Notes under the pieces: generated by a model
Database searches by the model: none
Told to the model about the DNA's origin: nothing
What the model saw: only the letters and a program-made list of their open reading frames with translations
Source of the DNA: CAZSMC01 sp964607755
GTDB taxonomy: Bacteria; Zhuqueibacterota; Zhuqueibacteria; Residuimicrobiales; Krinioviventaceae
Assembly (NCBI GenBank): GCA_964607755.1
Contig: CAZSMC010000007.1
Location: 31,459-95,458, forward strand
Length of the DNA stretch: 64,000 nt
Direction of reading: 5' to 3'
In this document: in pieces, positions 9,498 to 17,624 of the stretch
Position numbering within the stretch: the first letter of the stretch is position 1
Layout of the letters: each line of letters starts with the position of its first letter
Translations under genes and position numbers: made by a program

Positions 9498-10598
9498 TCA
9501 AAGAGCCTGGTTTTGGAAGATGAATTGAATGGCTTTACTGATTTGCTTTTCAGTAACATCTGCAGTCAAATAAGCAGAACCGATTGACTTGAGCAGCACC
9601 CAGGTCTGTCCCTTTGAAGATCGCTTTTTGTCTTTTTTTATGCTGTCAAAAATATGTCCTTCTGTAATCGATTGTGGAACAGGCGGTGCTTTAAATTTCT
9701 GCAGTACAGCGGTGCATTCTTCGAGCTGCGCAACCGATATGTATCCTTTTGCATGCGAGAGATAAAGCGCTGCTTTCATACCATGAACGACAGCCTCTCC
9801 GTGCAAAAAATAATTATAGTGTGTAGCTGCTTCAAGCCCGTGGCCGATTGTGTGACCAAAATTCAATATGGCACGCTGGCCTTTTTCCTTTTCATCGTTT
9901 TCCACAACTCGCGCTTTGTAGCGGCAGCTCATTGCCAAAATTCGTTCAATCCAGGTCAAGTCGCTTAGCGTTAACAAGTCATCTAAACGCTGGACCACAT
10001 GATCATAAAACGTGCGGTCTTTGATGAATCCATACTTGATAATCTCAGCACTGCCGGCCCGGATTTCCCGCTCTGGCAACGTTTTTAACATCACCGGATC
10101 GATCAGTACAAAAAGCGGCTGATAAAATGCACCGATCAGATTTTTTCCCAAATCATGATTAATCCCTACTTTGCCGCCAACGCTGCTGTCCACCTGACTC
10201 AGTACAGTGGTGGGGATTTGAATAAATGGCACGCCGCGCATAAAAGTTGCTGCAGCGAATCCTGCCAGGTCACCGATGACACCACCTCCCAATGCGATAA
10301 TAATCGACTGACGGTTGGCATTGTTTTGCAGCAGCCAGGTGTAAATTTCGTCTAGTTGATTCAGGCATTTCGATTGTTCGCCGGCAGGAACAGCATGGAG
10401 GCACACATTCATATTTGCTTTTTTAAGCATTCTTTGCATCGAGTTCCCGTACAGGGGCAAAACGTTGCTGTCTGTGATGACGTAAACGGATTCAGCGATG
10501 CCAAGCTTTTTAAATATTTCGGGCAGTTTGTTACGGCCATCTTGTTGAAAATAAACCGGATAACTGTAACTGCCCAAATTGACTTTTAACTGTTTCAT
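9498..10598 (-). CDS. aroB: 3-dehydroquinate synthase
   Basis: 366 residues. Converts DAHP to 3-dehydroquinate using NAD+ and a divalent metal (step 2). NAD-binding GGGVIGDLAGF begins at 104; the substrate-binding segment PTTVLSQVDSSVGGKVGINH follows. Metal ligands fit Glu185 (AEIIKYG), His249 (NFGHTIGHGLEA) and His265 (FLHGEAV). The ATG overlaps the aroK stop as ATGA, indicating translational coupling. Confidence 0.96.
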   Translation of the reverse strand: MKQLKVNLGSYSYPVYFQQDGRNKLPEIFKKLGIAESVYVITDSNVLPLYGNSMQRMLKKANMNVCLHAVPAGEQSKCLNQLDEIYTWLLQNNANRQSIIIALGGGVIGDLAGFAAATFMRGVPFIQIPTTVLSQVDSSVGGKVGINHDLGKNLIGAFYQPLFVLIDPVMLKTLPEREIRAGSAEIIKYGFIKDRTFYDHVVQRLDDLLTLSDLTWIERILAMSCRYKARVVENDEKEKGQRAILNFGHTIGHGLEAATHYNYFLHGEAVVHGMKAALYLSHAKGYISVAQLEECTAVLQKFKAPPVPQSITEGHIFDSIKKDKKRSSKGQTWVLLKSIGSAYLTADVTEKQISKAIQFIFQNQAL

Positions 10599-11131
10599 AA
10601 TTCTTCTAATAGCGTGGTGAAAATATGCTGGACTGTTTCGTCGATATTGCTCGTCTCAGGCCGGCAAAAAGTAAATTGCGCGCGTTGATAATACGCCCGG
10701 CGTTCGTTGAGCATTCTGATGATTTTTTCGCGCCGTTCTTGCGGTGATAAATCAGCCATAAGCGGCCGGTGCGTTTGACGGGCAATGCGTTTATCCAATA
10801 CGTCTACTGGCGTTTTCAACCAGATCGTTATACCGGATTTTTCGATACGTTGCCAGTTATGTTCCCGGGTGACAGCGCCTCCGCCCAGAGCCACAATAAC
10901 ATTTTTCATACTGGTAATTTCGCCAATAATTTGGCTCTCCAATCGACGAAATGCATCTTCCCCGTTCTCTTTGAAAATATCTGTTATCGATTTCCCGGCA
11001 CGTTCCTCGATAAGAATATCGGTATCCCGAAAAGACCAGCCGATGTAACGGGCAAAAGCTTTGCCCACGGCTGTTTTACCTGCTGCCATAAATCCTAAAA
11101 AATAAATATTTTTACCAATCCAGGGGTACAC
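10595..11131 (-). CDS. aroK: Shikimate kinase
   Basis: 178 residues. Phosphorylates shikimate with ATP (step 5). P-loop GFMAAGKT (13-20), shikimate-binding RDTD (35-38), FRRLESQ, ALGGGAV (the Walker B-like GGG motif) and the lid RQTHRPLM are present. The GTG start at 11131 overlaps the end of aroC by 20 bases; no ATG lies before the P-loop. It is coupled to aroB by a 4-base overlap. Confidence 0.94.
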   Translation of the reverse strand: MYPWIGKNIYFLGFMAAGKTAVGKAFARYIGWSFRDTDILIEERAGKSITDIFKENGEDAFRRLESQIIGEITSMKNVIVALGGGAVTREHNWQRIEKSGITIWLKTPVDVLDKRIARQTHRPLMADLSPQERREKIIRMLNERRAYYQRAQFTFCRPETSNIDETVQHIFTTLLEEL

Positions 11132-12299
11132 GAGATAATCTTTGAAAACTTTGTTGCATTTCGTTTATAGAGTCACCACCGATTTTTGATACAAGTGCAT
11201 CAGCCAGGACCAGTGCCAGCATAGATTCCGCTACAACCACTGCTGCCGGGACAGCGCACACATCAGCGCGCTCAAAGTGAGCGTTTTGTGGTTCCAGTGT
11301 TTTTACATTCACAGACCGCAACGGTGATCGCATAGTGGGCAGCGGTTTCATGGCAAGCCGTACCACCACAGGCTCGCCATTGCTCATTCCGCCCTCAATG
11401 CCGCCAGCAAAATTATGATTGCGCTGAAAACCATTTTTCTCATCGTAAAATATTTCATCGTGAACCTCATAACCAGGACGCTCAGATACTGCTTTGCCCA
11501 ATCCAATTTCCACGGATTTGATGGCATTTATGCTCATCATAGCTCCAGCGATCTGCGCGTCCAGTTTACGATCCCAATGCACATGACTTCCCAAACCGAC
11601 CGGCACTCCGGTTGCTGCCACTTCAAACAGACCGCCCAGCGAATAGCCTTCTTGCTGCGCAGTATCGATGTGTTGCATCATTTCTTTTGCCGCTAACTCG
11701 TCGGCACACCCCACAGGTGAATTTTCGGCACGTTCAAAAAAGTCATTCCATTCTTTACTTTTTGGCGTAATGCGAGTATCAAGGAAAGTTTCAGAGCTGG
11801 CAATACCGATGCGAATTACATGGCCGAATATGTCAATTCCAAATTGATTCAGGAATTTTTTAGCAATAGCACCTGCAGCAACGCGCATTGCGGTTTCGCG
11901 AGCAGAGGAACGCTCAAGAATATTGCGCAGGTCGTCCTGGCGATATTTTATCATGCCGGCATAATCAGCATGTCCGGGACGGGGCATGTGCAGTTTTTCA
12001 GAAAAGTTTGCGCCAGCACTAACTGACATTTTTTCAGTCCAGTTTGGCCAGTCTTTGTTGTACAGAACAAGCGAAATTGGGCTGCCCAGGGTTTTGCCAA
12101 ACCGAACGCCGCTCAGTATCTGCGCACGGTCTTGTTCAATTTTCATGCGGCCACCGCGTCCATAGCCCCGTTGCCGGCGACGCAATTCTGTGGTAATATC
12201 TTTTTCGGAAATTTCTAGACCAGCAGGCATACCTTCGATTATAGCGGACAAAGCTTGTCCGTGAGACTCTCCTGCGGTGAAAAATCGGATGTTTTTCAT
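11112..12299 (-). CDS. aroC: Chorismate synthase
   Basis: 395 residues. Converts EPSP to chorismate with reduced FMN (step 7). Diagnostic motifs: FFTAGESHGQ (6-15), the basic RRRQRGYGRGGRM, RPGHADYAG, SARETAMRVAAGA and the C-terminal ESMLALVLADAL. ATG 12299 follows an AGGGA site. Encoded between aroE and aroK on the same strand with very short gaps, so part of the aromatic operon. Confidence 0.96.
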   Translation of the reverse strand: MKNIRFFTAGESHGQALSAIIEGMPAGLEISEKDITTELRRRQRGYGRGGRMKIEQDRAQILSGVRFGKTLGSPISLVLYNKDWPNWTEKMSVSAGANFSEKLHMPRPGHADYAGMIKYRQDDLRNILERSSARETAMRVAAGAIAKKFLNQFGIDIFGHVIRIGIASSETFLDTRITPKSKEWNDFFERAENSPVGCADELAAKEMMQHIDTAQQEGYSLGGLFEVAATGVPVGLGSHVHWDRKLDAQIAGAMMSINAIKSVEIGLGKAVSERPGYEVHDEIFYDEKNGFQRNHNFAGGIEGGMSNGEPVVVRLAMKPLPTMRSPLRSVNVKTLEPQNAHFERADVCAVPAAVVVAESMLALVLADALVSKIGGDSINEMQQSFQRLSRVPLDW

Positions 12300-12327
12300 T
12301 GTGTATTTCCCTGTAAAAAATTTTGAT

Positions 12328-13197
12328 TCAATGGCCCAATTCGCTGCGCAACAATGCGCGTAATTCTTTTAATTGTGTCTCATTCAATGAAAAATCTCCA
12401 TCCATCCAGATTCTCAACGATTGCAGTCCCTGAAAAATGAGCATATCTAATCCGTTTTTGATAGTCGCTCCACGGTTTTCAGCTTCCAGCAATAATCTGG
12501 TTTTTCCAGGATTATAAATCAAATCATAAACGTAATGCCTTTGAGACAGGGCAGAAAAATCTGGCAGCGGCGAGTCGTTCACATGCGGACTCATACCGAC
12601 ACTTGTCGTATTGACAATAATCCGGGATTCATTTACTGCTGCGGAAAGTTCTGTTTGTTTAATGATTTTAACATCAAGACTGTAATTCTTTTTTGCATCA
12701 TTTGCCAATTGCCGGGCTTTATCACGAGTTCTGTTAAAAATTAGAATCCTGTCAGGGCCCAGCTCGCCAAGGGCAAACATTACCGAGCGCGCAGCGCCGC
12801 CAGCCCCGAGAATGAGAACTGGCGCATCGACAAAGCGTTCTTTATCAGGACCCAGAGATTCCAGAAATCCATACGGGTCTGTTACATGAGCGGAAATTTT
12901 ATTTTTTGTTATTTTTAAGGTGTTAGCCGCGCCCAGTACTTTTACTTCATCGGAACAATCATCTGCATACTCGCAGACTTTTTCTTTATGAGGTACGGTT
13001 ACATTAATGCCGCTTAATCCCAACATCTTAAAACTGTTGATGCAATCGCCGAGCTTTGATTTTGGAACGTGAAATGCCACATAAACAGCATTTAATCCGA
13101 ATTGCGTCATCATGTAATTGTGCAGCACAGGCGACAAACTATGTTCGACAGGGTCTCCAATGACAGCGTAAAGAGCGGATGTCGCTCTAATCAACAC
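12328..13197 (-). CDS. aroE: Shikimate dehydrogenase (NADP+)
   Basis: 289 residues from GTG 13197 (or TTG 13194), about the family length of 270-290. Reduces 3-dehydroshikimate to shikimate (step 4). Shikimate-binding SLSPVLHN, the catalytic Lys in NVTVPHKEK, the Rossmann motif LGAGGAARSVMFAL, the NADP-specific NRT and NTTSVGM are visible. GAGGAGG lies just upstream of GTG/TTG, and this start overlaps the aroA stop by about 8-11 bases; a frame open to 13239 would add 14 residues with no ribosome-binding site. Confidence 0.95.
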   Translation of the reverse strand: MLIRATSALYAVIGDPVEHSLSPVLHNYMMTQFGLNAVYVAFHVPKSKLGDCINSFKMLGLSGINVTVPHKEKVCEYADDCSDEVKVLGAANTLKITKNKISAHVTDPYGFLESLGPDKERFVDAPVLILGAGGAARSVMFALGELGPDRILIFNRTRDKARQLANDAKKNYSLDVKIIKQTELSAAVNESRIIVNTTSVGMSPHVNDSPLPDFSALSQRHYVYDLIYNPGKTRLLLEAENRGATIKNGLDMLIFQGLQSLRIWMDGDFSLNETQLKELRALLRSELGH

Positions 13198-14467
13198 GAA
13201 CCTCCTCGAGAAGATCGAAAAAAGTGGGGAAAGAGACATCTACGCAACCGGTATTTTTAATGACGGTCTCCCCGTCCGCAATCATGCCAGCCACTGCAAA
13301 AGCCATGGCAATGCGGTGATCGCCGTAACTGTCAATTTCTGCTCCTTTTAATTGCACCGGACCTTTAATGACAAGACCGTTCTCTTTTTCTCTGAGATCC
13401 GCCCCCATGCGTTTGAGATTATCTGCAAGTACTGCTAACCGGTCCGATTCTTTCACCCGTAGCTCTCCGGCATCTTTTATAGTTGTGGTGCCTTTGGCCT
13501 GAGTCGCTGCTACAGCCAAAATGGGAATTTCATCGATTATACGCGGAATCATGCCTCCGGCTAAGGTTGTGGACTTGAGCTGCGCCGAATGGACAGTAAT
13601 ATCTGCCCGGGGTTCGCCATGAAACTCATGCTCATTTGTGATGGAAAAATGGGCATTCATGGCTGTTAAAGCTTCCAGAATGCCATTTCGAGTCGGATTT
13701 TGCCCGACGTTTTTAATCACCAGTTCTGAATCCTTTAAAAGCGATGCAGCGATCAGAAAAAAAGCAGCAGCCGACATGTCGCCCGGCACTTTAATATCGA
13801 TGGCTTTTAATTTGCAAAGTCCGTGCAAAACGACCATAGCTTGAGAGCTTTTGATGGTGGCTCCCATATTGAAAAGCATGCGTTCCGTGTGATCGCGGGA
13901 AAGATACGGCTCGGTAAACCGGGTCACGCCTCTGGCATAAAGTCCGGCAATGAGCACACAGGATTTCACCTGAGCGCTGGCAACAGTTGAGGAATAGTCA
14001 ATGGCGCGGAGAGGGCCTCCACGGATTGTCAACGGTGCCCGGTACTCGTGACTATCGATGTACGCGCCCATCATTTCCAGAGGATCGATGATCCGGCGCA
14101 TGGGACGCTTTCGCAGCGACTCGTCGCCGGTAATCGTAGCAGTAAACGGCTGCGCTGCAAGCAGACCGGCTAAAAGCCGGATAGTGGTACCAGAATTGCC
14201 GGCATCCAAAGTTTTTTCCGGGGCTTTCAGGCCGTCCGGACCAACTCCTTCCACCACAAGATTCTTCCTTCCGCGAATATTCACCCCCAACTGTTTCATG
14301 CACTTGACCGTATTGCGAACATCGCTTGCATTCGAAAGTCCGGTAATTTTACTTGTACCATCTGTAATGGAAGAAAGAATAACAGCCCGGTGCGAGATCG
14401 ATTTATCACCGGGACAAGTAATTTCACCACGAACAGCGCTTGCTTTTTTAATAGTTTGATTAGACAC
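13187..14467 (-). CDS. aroA: 3-phosphoshikimate 1-carboxyvinyltransferase (EPSP synthase)
   Basis: 426 residues from GTG 14467, which has GAGG five bases upstream and lies next to the tyrA stop. Transfers enolpyruvyl from PEP to shikimate-3-phosphate (step 6). Visible: GDKSISHRAVIL, GNSGTTIRLLAGLLA, DESLRKRPMRR, DEIPILAVAATQA and KESDRLAVLADNL. The sequence around GNSGT (LDAGNSGTT) and RKRPM corresponds to the PEP-binding region. An ATG at 14497 would add 10 residues overlapping tyrA. Contiguous with tyrA and aroE in the operon. Confidence 0.96.
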   Translation of the reverse strand: MSNQTIKKASAVRGEITCPGDKSISHRAVILSSITDGTSKITGLSNASDVRNTVKCMKQLGVNIRGRKNLVVEGVGPDGLKAPEKTLDAGNSGTTIRLLAGLLAAQPFTATITGDESLRKRPMRRIIDPLEMMGAYIDSHEYRAPLTIRGGPLRAIDYSSTVASAQVKSCVLIAGLYARGVTRFTEPYLSRDHTERMLFNMGATIKSSQAMVVLHGLCKLKAIDIKVPGDMSAAAFFLIAASLLKDSELVIKNVGQNPTRNGILEALTAMNAHFSITNEHEFHGEPRADITVHSAQLKSTTLAGGMIPRIIDEIPILAVAATQAKGTTTIKDAGELRVKESDRLAVLADNLKRMGADLREKENGLVIKGPVQLKGAEIDSYGDHRIAMAFAVAGMIADGETVIKNTGCVDVSFPTFFDLLEEVRVD

Positions 14468-14468
14468 T

Positions 14469-15572
14469 TTATCCTCGTTTTCGACATTCAAATCCACTTT
14501 GTTGCAAAAACGTTATGGCGTTCACTTGTTCGTCCTGGCTGGCAAAAGCCAGACGAATTGTTCCGCCTTCGTCTTCACGAATTTTCAGGACTTCAATATC
14601 TTTGATGTTTATGTTTTTTTCTGCCAATGTATTTGCGATTTTAGCAATAACACCAGGTTTATCTTCTACAGCCACAGAAATTTCGAATTGTGGTTTGAGA
14701 AAACCTTTAGTATCTGTTGGAATAGATAACCGGTTTTTTGCCGCTTCATGAAAATAATTGTCCATTTTGGGAATATCTTTGAGAAGCGTTTTAATGGTTT
14801 TTAATTCATCAATGTATGCATCGATAAATGAACCAATCATGTCCGAGTTGGTCTCGCAGATATCTTGCCAAATCCCAAAAGGACTTGAAGCGATGCGGGT
14901 CATATCACGAAAGCCGCCAGCCGCCATTTTTAAAAAGTGAGGACTCTCACTTTGTTTGCCGGCAACAAGATTCATAAGAGCAACAGCCGCCATTTGCGGC
15001 AAATGACTGACAGCCGCTGCAATTTCATCATGAAGCTTTGGCTGAAGTAGCAGCACCTTGGCACCGATGCGTTCAAGCAGCTCACCAAAAGCTCGCCGCT
15101 GCGCTTCGTTTATTGGCCGGTTTGGTGTGAGCACATAAGTGGTATTTTCAAAAAGAAAAGCATCCGCTGCCTGCACGCCACGATATTCTGAGCCTGCCAT
15201 GGGGTGGCCGCCGATAAAATAACAATGAGATGGTAAGTGAATATTGGCCGTTTCCACAATCTGACGTTTAATGCTTCCCACATCTGTCAAAAGAGCGCCG
15301 GATTTTGCATAAGAGCCGATTGATTCGAGCAAGCGAATGATTTCGTTGATAGGCGTACAAAGAAAGACAAGGTCAGCGTCTGCCATGCCCTCGGCCAATT
15401 GTTCGGGCGGGAAACCTTTGTCAATAGCTCCCCGGGAAAAAGCGTTTTCGATGACATGAGGTTCATCGATACCGACAATCGTGCCTTTGAATTTTTTGCG
15501 TTTTAAAGCCAGGCCCAGCGACCCGCCAATTAATCCAACACCAATCACACAAATATTTTTAAAATCTGACAT
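14469..15572 (-). CDS. tyrA: Prephenate dehydrogenase with C-terminal ACT domain
   Basis: 367 residues. Oxidative decarboxylation of prephenate to 4-hydroxyphenylpyruvate, committing flux to tyrosine. Rossmann motif VIGVGLIGGSLGLALKRK (8-25), FLCTPI, LTDVGSIKRQIV, the prephenate-site GGHPMAGSEYRGV, and the helical dimerisation region with AAVSHLPQMAA. Residues about 290-365 form an ACT domain (ISVAVEDKPGVIAKIANTLAE), a family feature associated with amino-acid feedback. ATG 15572 has AGGAA upstream and sits nine bases after the DAHP synthase stop. Confidence 0.94.
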   Translation of the reverse strand: MSDFKNICVIGVGLIGGSLGLALKRKKFKGTIVGIDEPHVIENAFSRGAIDKGFPPEQLAEGMADADLVFLCTPINEIIRLLESIGSYAKSGALLTDVGSIKRQIVETANIHLPSHCYFIGGHPMAGSEYRGVQAADAFLFENTTYVLTPNRPINEAQRRAFGELLERIGAKVLLLQPKLHDEIAAAVSHLPQMAAVALMNLVAGKQSESPHFLKMAAGGFRDMTRIASSPFGIWQDICETNSDMIGSFIDAYIDELKTIKTLLKDIPKMDNYFHEAAKNRLSIPTDTKGFLKPQFEISVAVEDKPGVIAKIANTLAEKNINIKDIEVLKIREDEGGTIRLAFASQDEQVNAITFLQQSGFECRKRG

Positions 15573-15581
15573 GTAACATTC

Positions 15582-16598
15582 CTATTCCATATTCCGGCCT
15601 ATTGCCCAGGCGATCATGCGAACTTCTTCCATGAGCCGGGAAAACTGGTTTGGTAACAGAGATTGCGGTCCGTCTGAAAGTGCATGATCCGGATCGTGAT
15701 GCACCTCGACCATCAGACCGTCGGCGCCTGCTGCTACAGCCGCTCTGGCCATTGGAGCGACTTTATCGCGCCTGCCAGTACCATGACTGGGATCGGCAAT
15801 GATGGGTAAATGACTCAGTTTTTTGACAATTGGGATAGCTGAAATATCCATTGTGTTTCTGGTATACGTCTCAAAAGTGCGAATACCGCGTTCGCATAGA
15901 ATAATGTTATAATTCCCGCCGCTCATAATATATTCCGCAGACATGAGCAATTCCTCAATACGTGCTGCCATACCTCGCTTGAGAATAATAGGTTTTTTGA
16001 TTTTACCAAGCTTTTTCAGCAGCGGAAAATTTTGCATGTTTCGAGCACCTACTTGAAGAATGTCGACATATTCGCTCATTAATTCAACCTGATTTTCGCG
16101 CATTACCTCTGAAACAGTGGCAATATTAAACTCATCCGCTGCTTGTTTCATTATCTTCAAGCCAGCTTTGCCCATTCCTTGAAAGGAATAAGGGGAAGTA
16201 CGCGGTTTAAAAGCGCCGCCCCGCAGAACTTTGGCTCCGGCGTCTTTGACTGCTTTGGCAATTGTGTATAACTGATCCTCTCCCTCGATTGAGCACGGAC
16301 CGGCAATAATTGAAAGCTGGTCGCCGCCAAAAGTAGCATCCTTGACTTTGATAACGGAATCCTCGGCATGAAATGTCCTGCCAGCCAGTTTATAAGGTTC
16401 TGAAATTCGGATGACTTCAAAAACGCCGTCCATGACCTCGAACTCGCGTTTGTCAACGCCCGGTACATCACCCAGGGCGCCTAAAATGGTACGGTGAACC
16501 CCAACCACCTTGTGTACATCAAATCCAACCTCCTGCAATCGATCAGAGACTTTTTGAATCTGCTGATCAGTTGCCGTATCCTTCATCACGATAACCAC
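15582..16598 (-). CDS. aroF: DAHP synthase, type I-beta with N-terminal ferredoxin-like regulatory domain
   Basis: 338 residues, matching the Thermotoga-type enzyme. Condenses PEP and erythrose-4-phosphate to DAHP, the entry step of the shikimate pathway. Residues 1-70 (VIVMKDTATDQQIQKVSD...) form the ferredoxin-like domain which in this class gives tyrosine/phenylalanine inhibition. The TIM barrel shows GPCSIEGEDQ, GGAFKPRTSPYSFQG, QVGARNMQNF, ILKRGM and ADPSHGTGRRD. The GTG 16598 start has AAGGAG five bases upstream. The 102-base gap to chorismate mutase is AT-rich and contains a TATAAT on the minus strand without a convincing -35, so a weak internal promoter is possible. Confidence 0.94.
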   Translation of the reverse strand: MVIVMKDTATDQQIQKVSDRLQEVGFDVHKVVGVHRTILGALGDVPGVDKREFEVMDGVFEVIRISEPYKLAGRTFHAEDSVIKVKDATFGGDQLSIIAGPCSIEGEDQLYTIAKAVKDAGAKVLRGGAFKPRTSPYSFQGMGKAGLKIMKQAADEFNIATVSEVMRENQVELMSEYVDILQVGARNMQNFPLLKKLGKIKKPIILKRGMAARIEELLMSAEYIMSGGNYNIILCERGIRTFETYTRNTMDISAIPIVKKLSHLPIIADPSHGTGRRDKVAPMARAAVAAGADGLMVEVHHDPDHALSDGPQSLLPNQFSRLMEEVRMIAWAIGRNME

Positions 16599-16700
16599 GG
16601 CAGCTCCTTGTCTGTTGTTATTTTTTCATTTTGAAATGTAATAAAATTATATGTTTTATTCAATTTAGAATCACGTTATCATGCAACAGGAGTTTTTTAA

Positions 16701-16970
16701 TTATGGATTTTGGCAATTTTCCTGCAATCGCCGGCAGGTTCTGATAATGAGCCGGTAAATAGACTTTAGATCTTTATCAGGTAATGGTCCAGGATTATCA
16801 GCTAAAAGATCCTGGAGAATCGCTTCCTCACGCTGTTTGTTTATTATAGACAAATTATTTTTAACTTTTTCATGGCCTATTTTTTTCGCCAAAGCTGCGC
16901 GCCGGTTCAGCAACCGGACGATTTCGCGGTCAACAGAATCGATATCACTCCGGTAGTTTTGTATTGTCAT
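16701..16970 (-). CDS. Chorismate mutase, AroQ class (monofunctional)
   Basis: 89 residues, the size of the all-helical AroQ-class domain that rearranges chorismate to prephenate. IDSVDREIVRLLNRRAALAKKIGHEK contains the N-terminal Arg and the Lys of the active site, followed by REEAILQDL and the third helix. ATG 16970 (MTIQNYRS) has GGAG six bases upstream; a TTG at 16982 would consume the ribosome-binding site. It is the first structural gene of the aromatic operon and lies directly after the attenuator terminator. No prephenate dehydratase is fused or adjacent. Confidence 0.92.
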   Translation of the reverse strand: MTIQNYRSDIDSVDREIVRLLNRRAALAKKIGHEKVKNNLSIINKQREEAILQDLLADNPGPLPDKDLKSIYRLIIRTCRRLQENCQNP

Positions 16971-16985
16971 GGTCATCTCCAAAAT

Positions 16986-17020
16986 AAAAAAAAGCCCACT
17001 ACTTGCTGAAAGCAGTGGGC
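16986..17020 (-). terminator. Attenuator terminator upstream of chorismate mutase
   Basis: On the minus strand an 11-bp stem (arms at 17020-17010 and 17004-16994; GCCCACTGCTT pairing with AAGTAGTGGGC, one G-U) with a 5-base loop is followed by eight consecutive Ts (16993-16986). It ends only a few bases before the GGAG of chorismate mutase, so it is placed to stop the aromatic operon transcript early rather than to end queD, which stops 180 bases upstream. Confidence 0.85.
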
Positions 17021-17077
17021 GGGTTAGCTATACTTTATGGTCGTATTCAACTCGTTAGCGCTAACTCCTCCCGCTGC
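16994..17077 (-). promoter_or_regulatory. Ribosome-mediated Phe/Tyr attenuator: interleaved RNA segments
   Basis: Reading the minus strand: GTTAGC (17065-17060, containing the leader-peptide stop), GCTAAC (17059-17054) and a second GCTAAC (17028-17023), the last immediately followed by CCGCCCACTGC, the 5' arm of the terminator. Segment 1 plus its upstream GCGG (in GCAGCGGG) can pair with the second GCTAAC plus CCGC, invading the terminator arm (antiterminator), or with the adjacent GCTAAC, freeing the terminator. A ribosome at the leader stop would cover segment 1 and favour termination; one stalled on Phe or Tyr codons would leave it free. The segments are seen in sequence; the mechanism is inferred from known attenuators such as pheA and trp. 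Confidence 0.75.
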
Positions 17078-17117
17078 ACGTAAAATAATAAAAGTTGTAA
17101 AAATAAAACCGAATCAT
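17061..17117 (-). CDS. Phe/Tyr-rich leader peptide of the aromatic operon
   Basis: An 18-codon frame ATG 17117 to TAG 17061 reads MIRFYFYNFYYFTCSGRS. Between codons 4 and 12, eight of nine residues are Phe (4) or Tyr (4). This bias is that of the Phe-rich E. coli pheL leader, here combined with Tyr, and fits a downstream operon feeding both amino acids. A weak CAGG lies about ten bases before the ATG. The stop codon lies inside the first complementary segment of the attenuator. It is too short for ordinary gene finding and is probably missed in annotations of related genomes. Confidence 0.8.
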   Translation of the reverse strand: MIRFYFYNFYYFTCSGRS

Positions 17118-17151
17118 CGTTTTTAAACCTGCTTTTGTTTTTATCCTGCTA

Positions 17152-17180
17152 AAGATATAAAATTGAATTGTTTTCATCAA
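17152..17180 (-). promoter_or_regulatory. Candidate promoter of the aromatic operon
   Basis: Minus strand TTGATG (17180-17175), a 17-base spacer and TATCTT (17157-17152; continuing TATCTTTAG, close to the Bacteroidetes TAnnTTTG box). The transcript would start near 17145, giving about 28 bases before the leader-peptide ATG. Moderate match only; the surrounding DNA is AT-rich. Confidence 0.35.
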
Positions 17181-17199
17181 GATATTTTTCTTGTTTTTA

Positions 17200-17565
17200 C
17201 TATTTTTCTGGTCGATAGGTCACAACAAAATCATCAATCTCTGAGACATCTACCTTCTCAACGGTGACGGATAAACGTTCCTGCATAAATTCACAGATAT
17301 ATCTCGCAAGCTGCTCAGATGTTGGATTCATTTTGTCAAAAGGTTCTACCTCGTTCAAGGTGCGGTGGTCGAATCTACTGGTGCACTCATCGAGGTGTTT
17401 CTTAACTTGCATCAGATCGACCACCATGCCATGTTCATCGGTTGTTTCGGACGATACAGTCACCCATATTTTATAATTATGCCCGTGAATGCGTTCGCAG
17501 ACACCGGGATAATTGACCAAACGATGTGCTGCGGAAAAATGGGATTTCACTGTTAATTGATACAT
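17200..17565 (-). CDS. queD: 6-carboxy-5,6,7,8-tetrahydropterin synthase (QueD/PTPS family)
   Basis: 121 residues, the size of bacterial QueD, which makes 6-carboxytetrahydropterin from dihydroneopterin triphosphate for queuosine/preQ1. Zinc ligands fit His14 (FSAAHRL), His27 and His29 (RIHGHNY), and the catalytic Cys is C23 (VCERIHGHN). The downstream VVDLMQVKKHLDE, DHRTLNE and NPTSEQLARYI are typical. A pterin synthase of another PTPS subgroup is possible, since queC and queE are not in the window. It lies upstream of the attenuator with 80 bases or more of separate leader, so it need not be in the aromatic operon. Confidence 0.88.
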   Translation of the reverse strand: MYQLTVKSHFSAAHRLVNYPGVCERIHGHNYKIWVTVSSETTDEHGMVVDLMQVKKHLDECTSRFDHRTLNEVEPFDKMNPTSEQLARYICEFMQERLSVTVEKVDVSEIDDFVVTYRPEK

Positions 17566-17624
17566 GTTTCTTTTCTGTGCGCGATTACCGTGTTTCCATT
17601 ATGCGATGAATTATATTAATAGGA

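Noticed and set aside
16971..16982. Extended chorismate mutase start at TTG 16982
   Set aside because: It would overlap the ribosome-binding GGAG, and ATG 16970 has ideal spacing.
16986..17020. Hairpin as terminator of queD only
   Set aside because: It lies 180 bases after queD and a few bases before the next gene, following a Phe/Tyr leader frame and complementary segments. A role for queD is possible but does not explain these.
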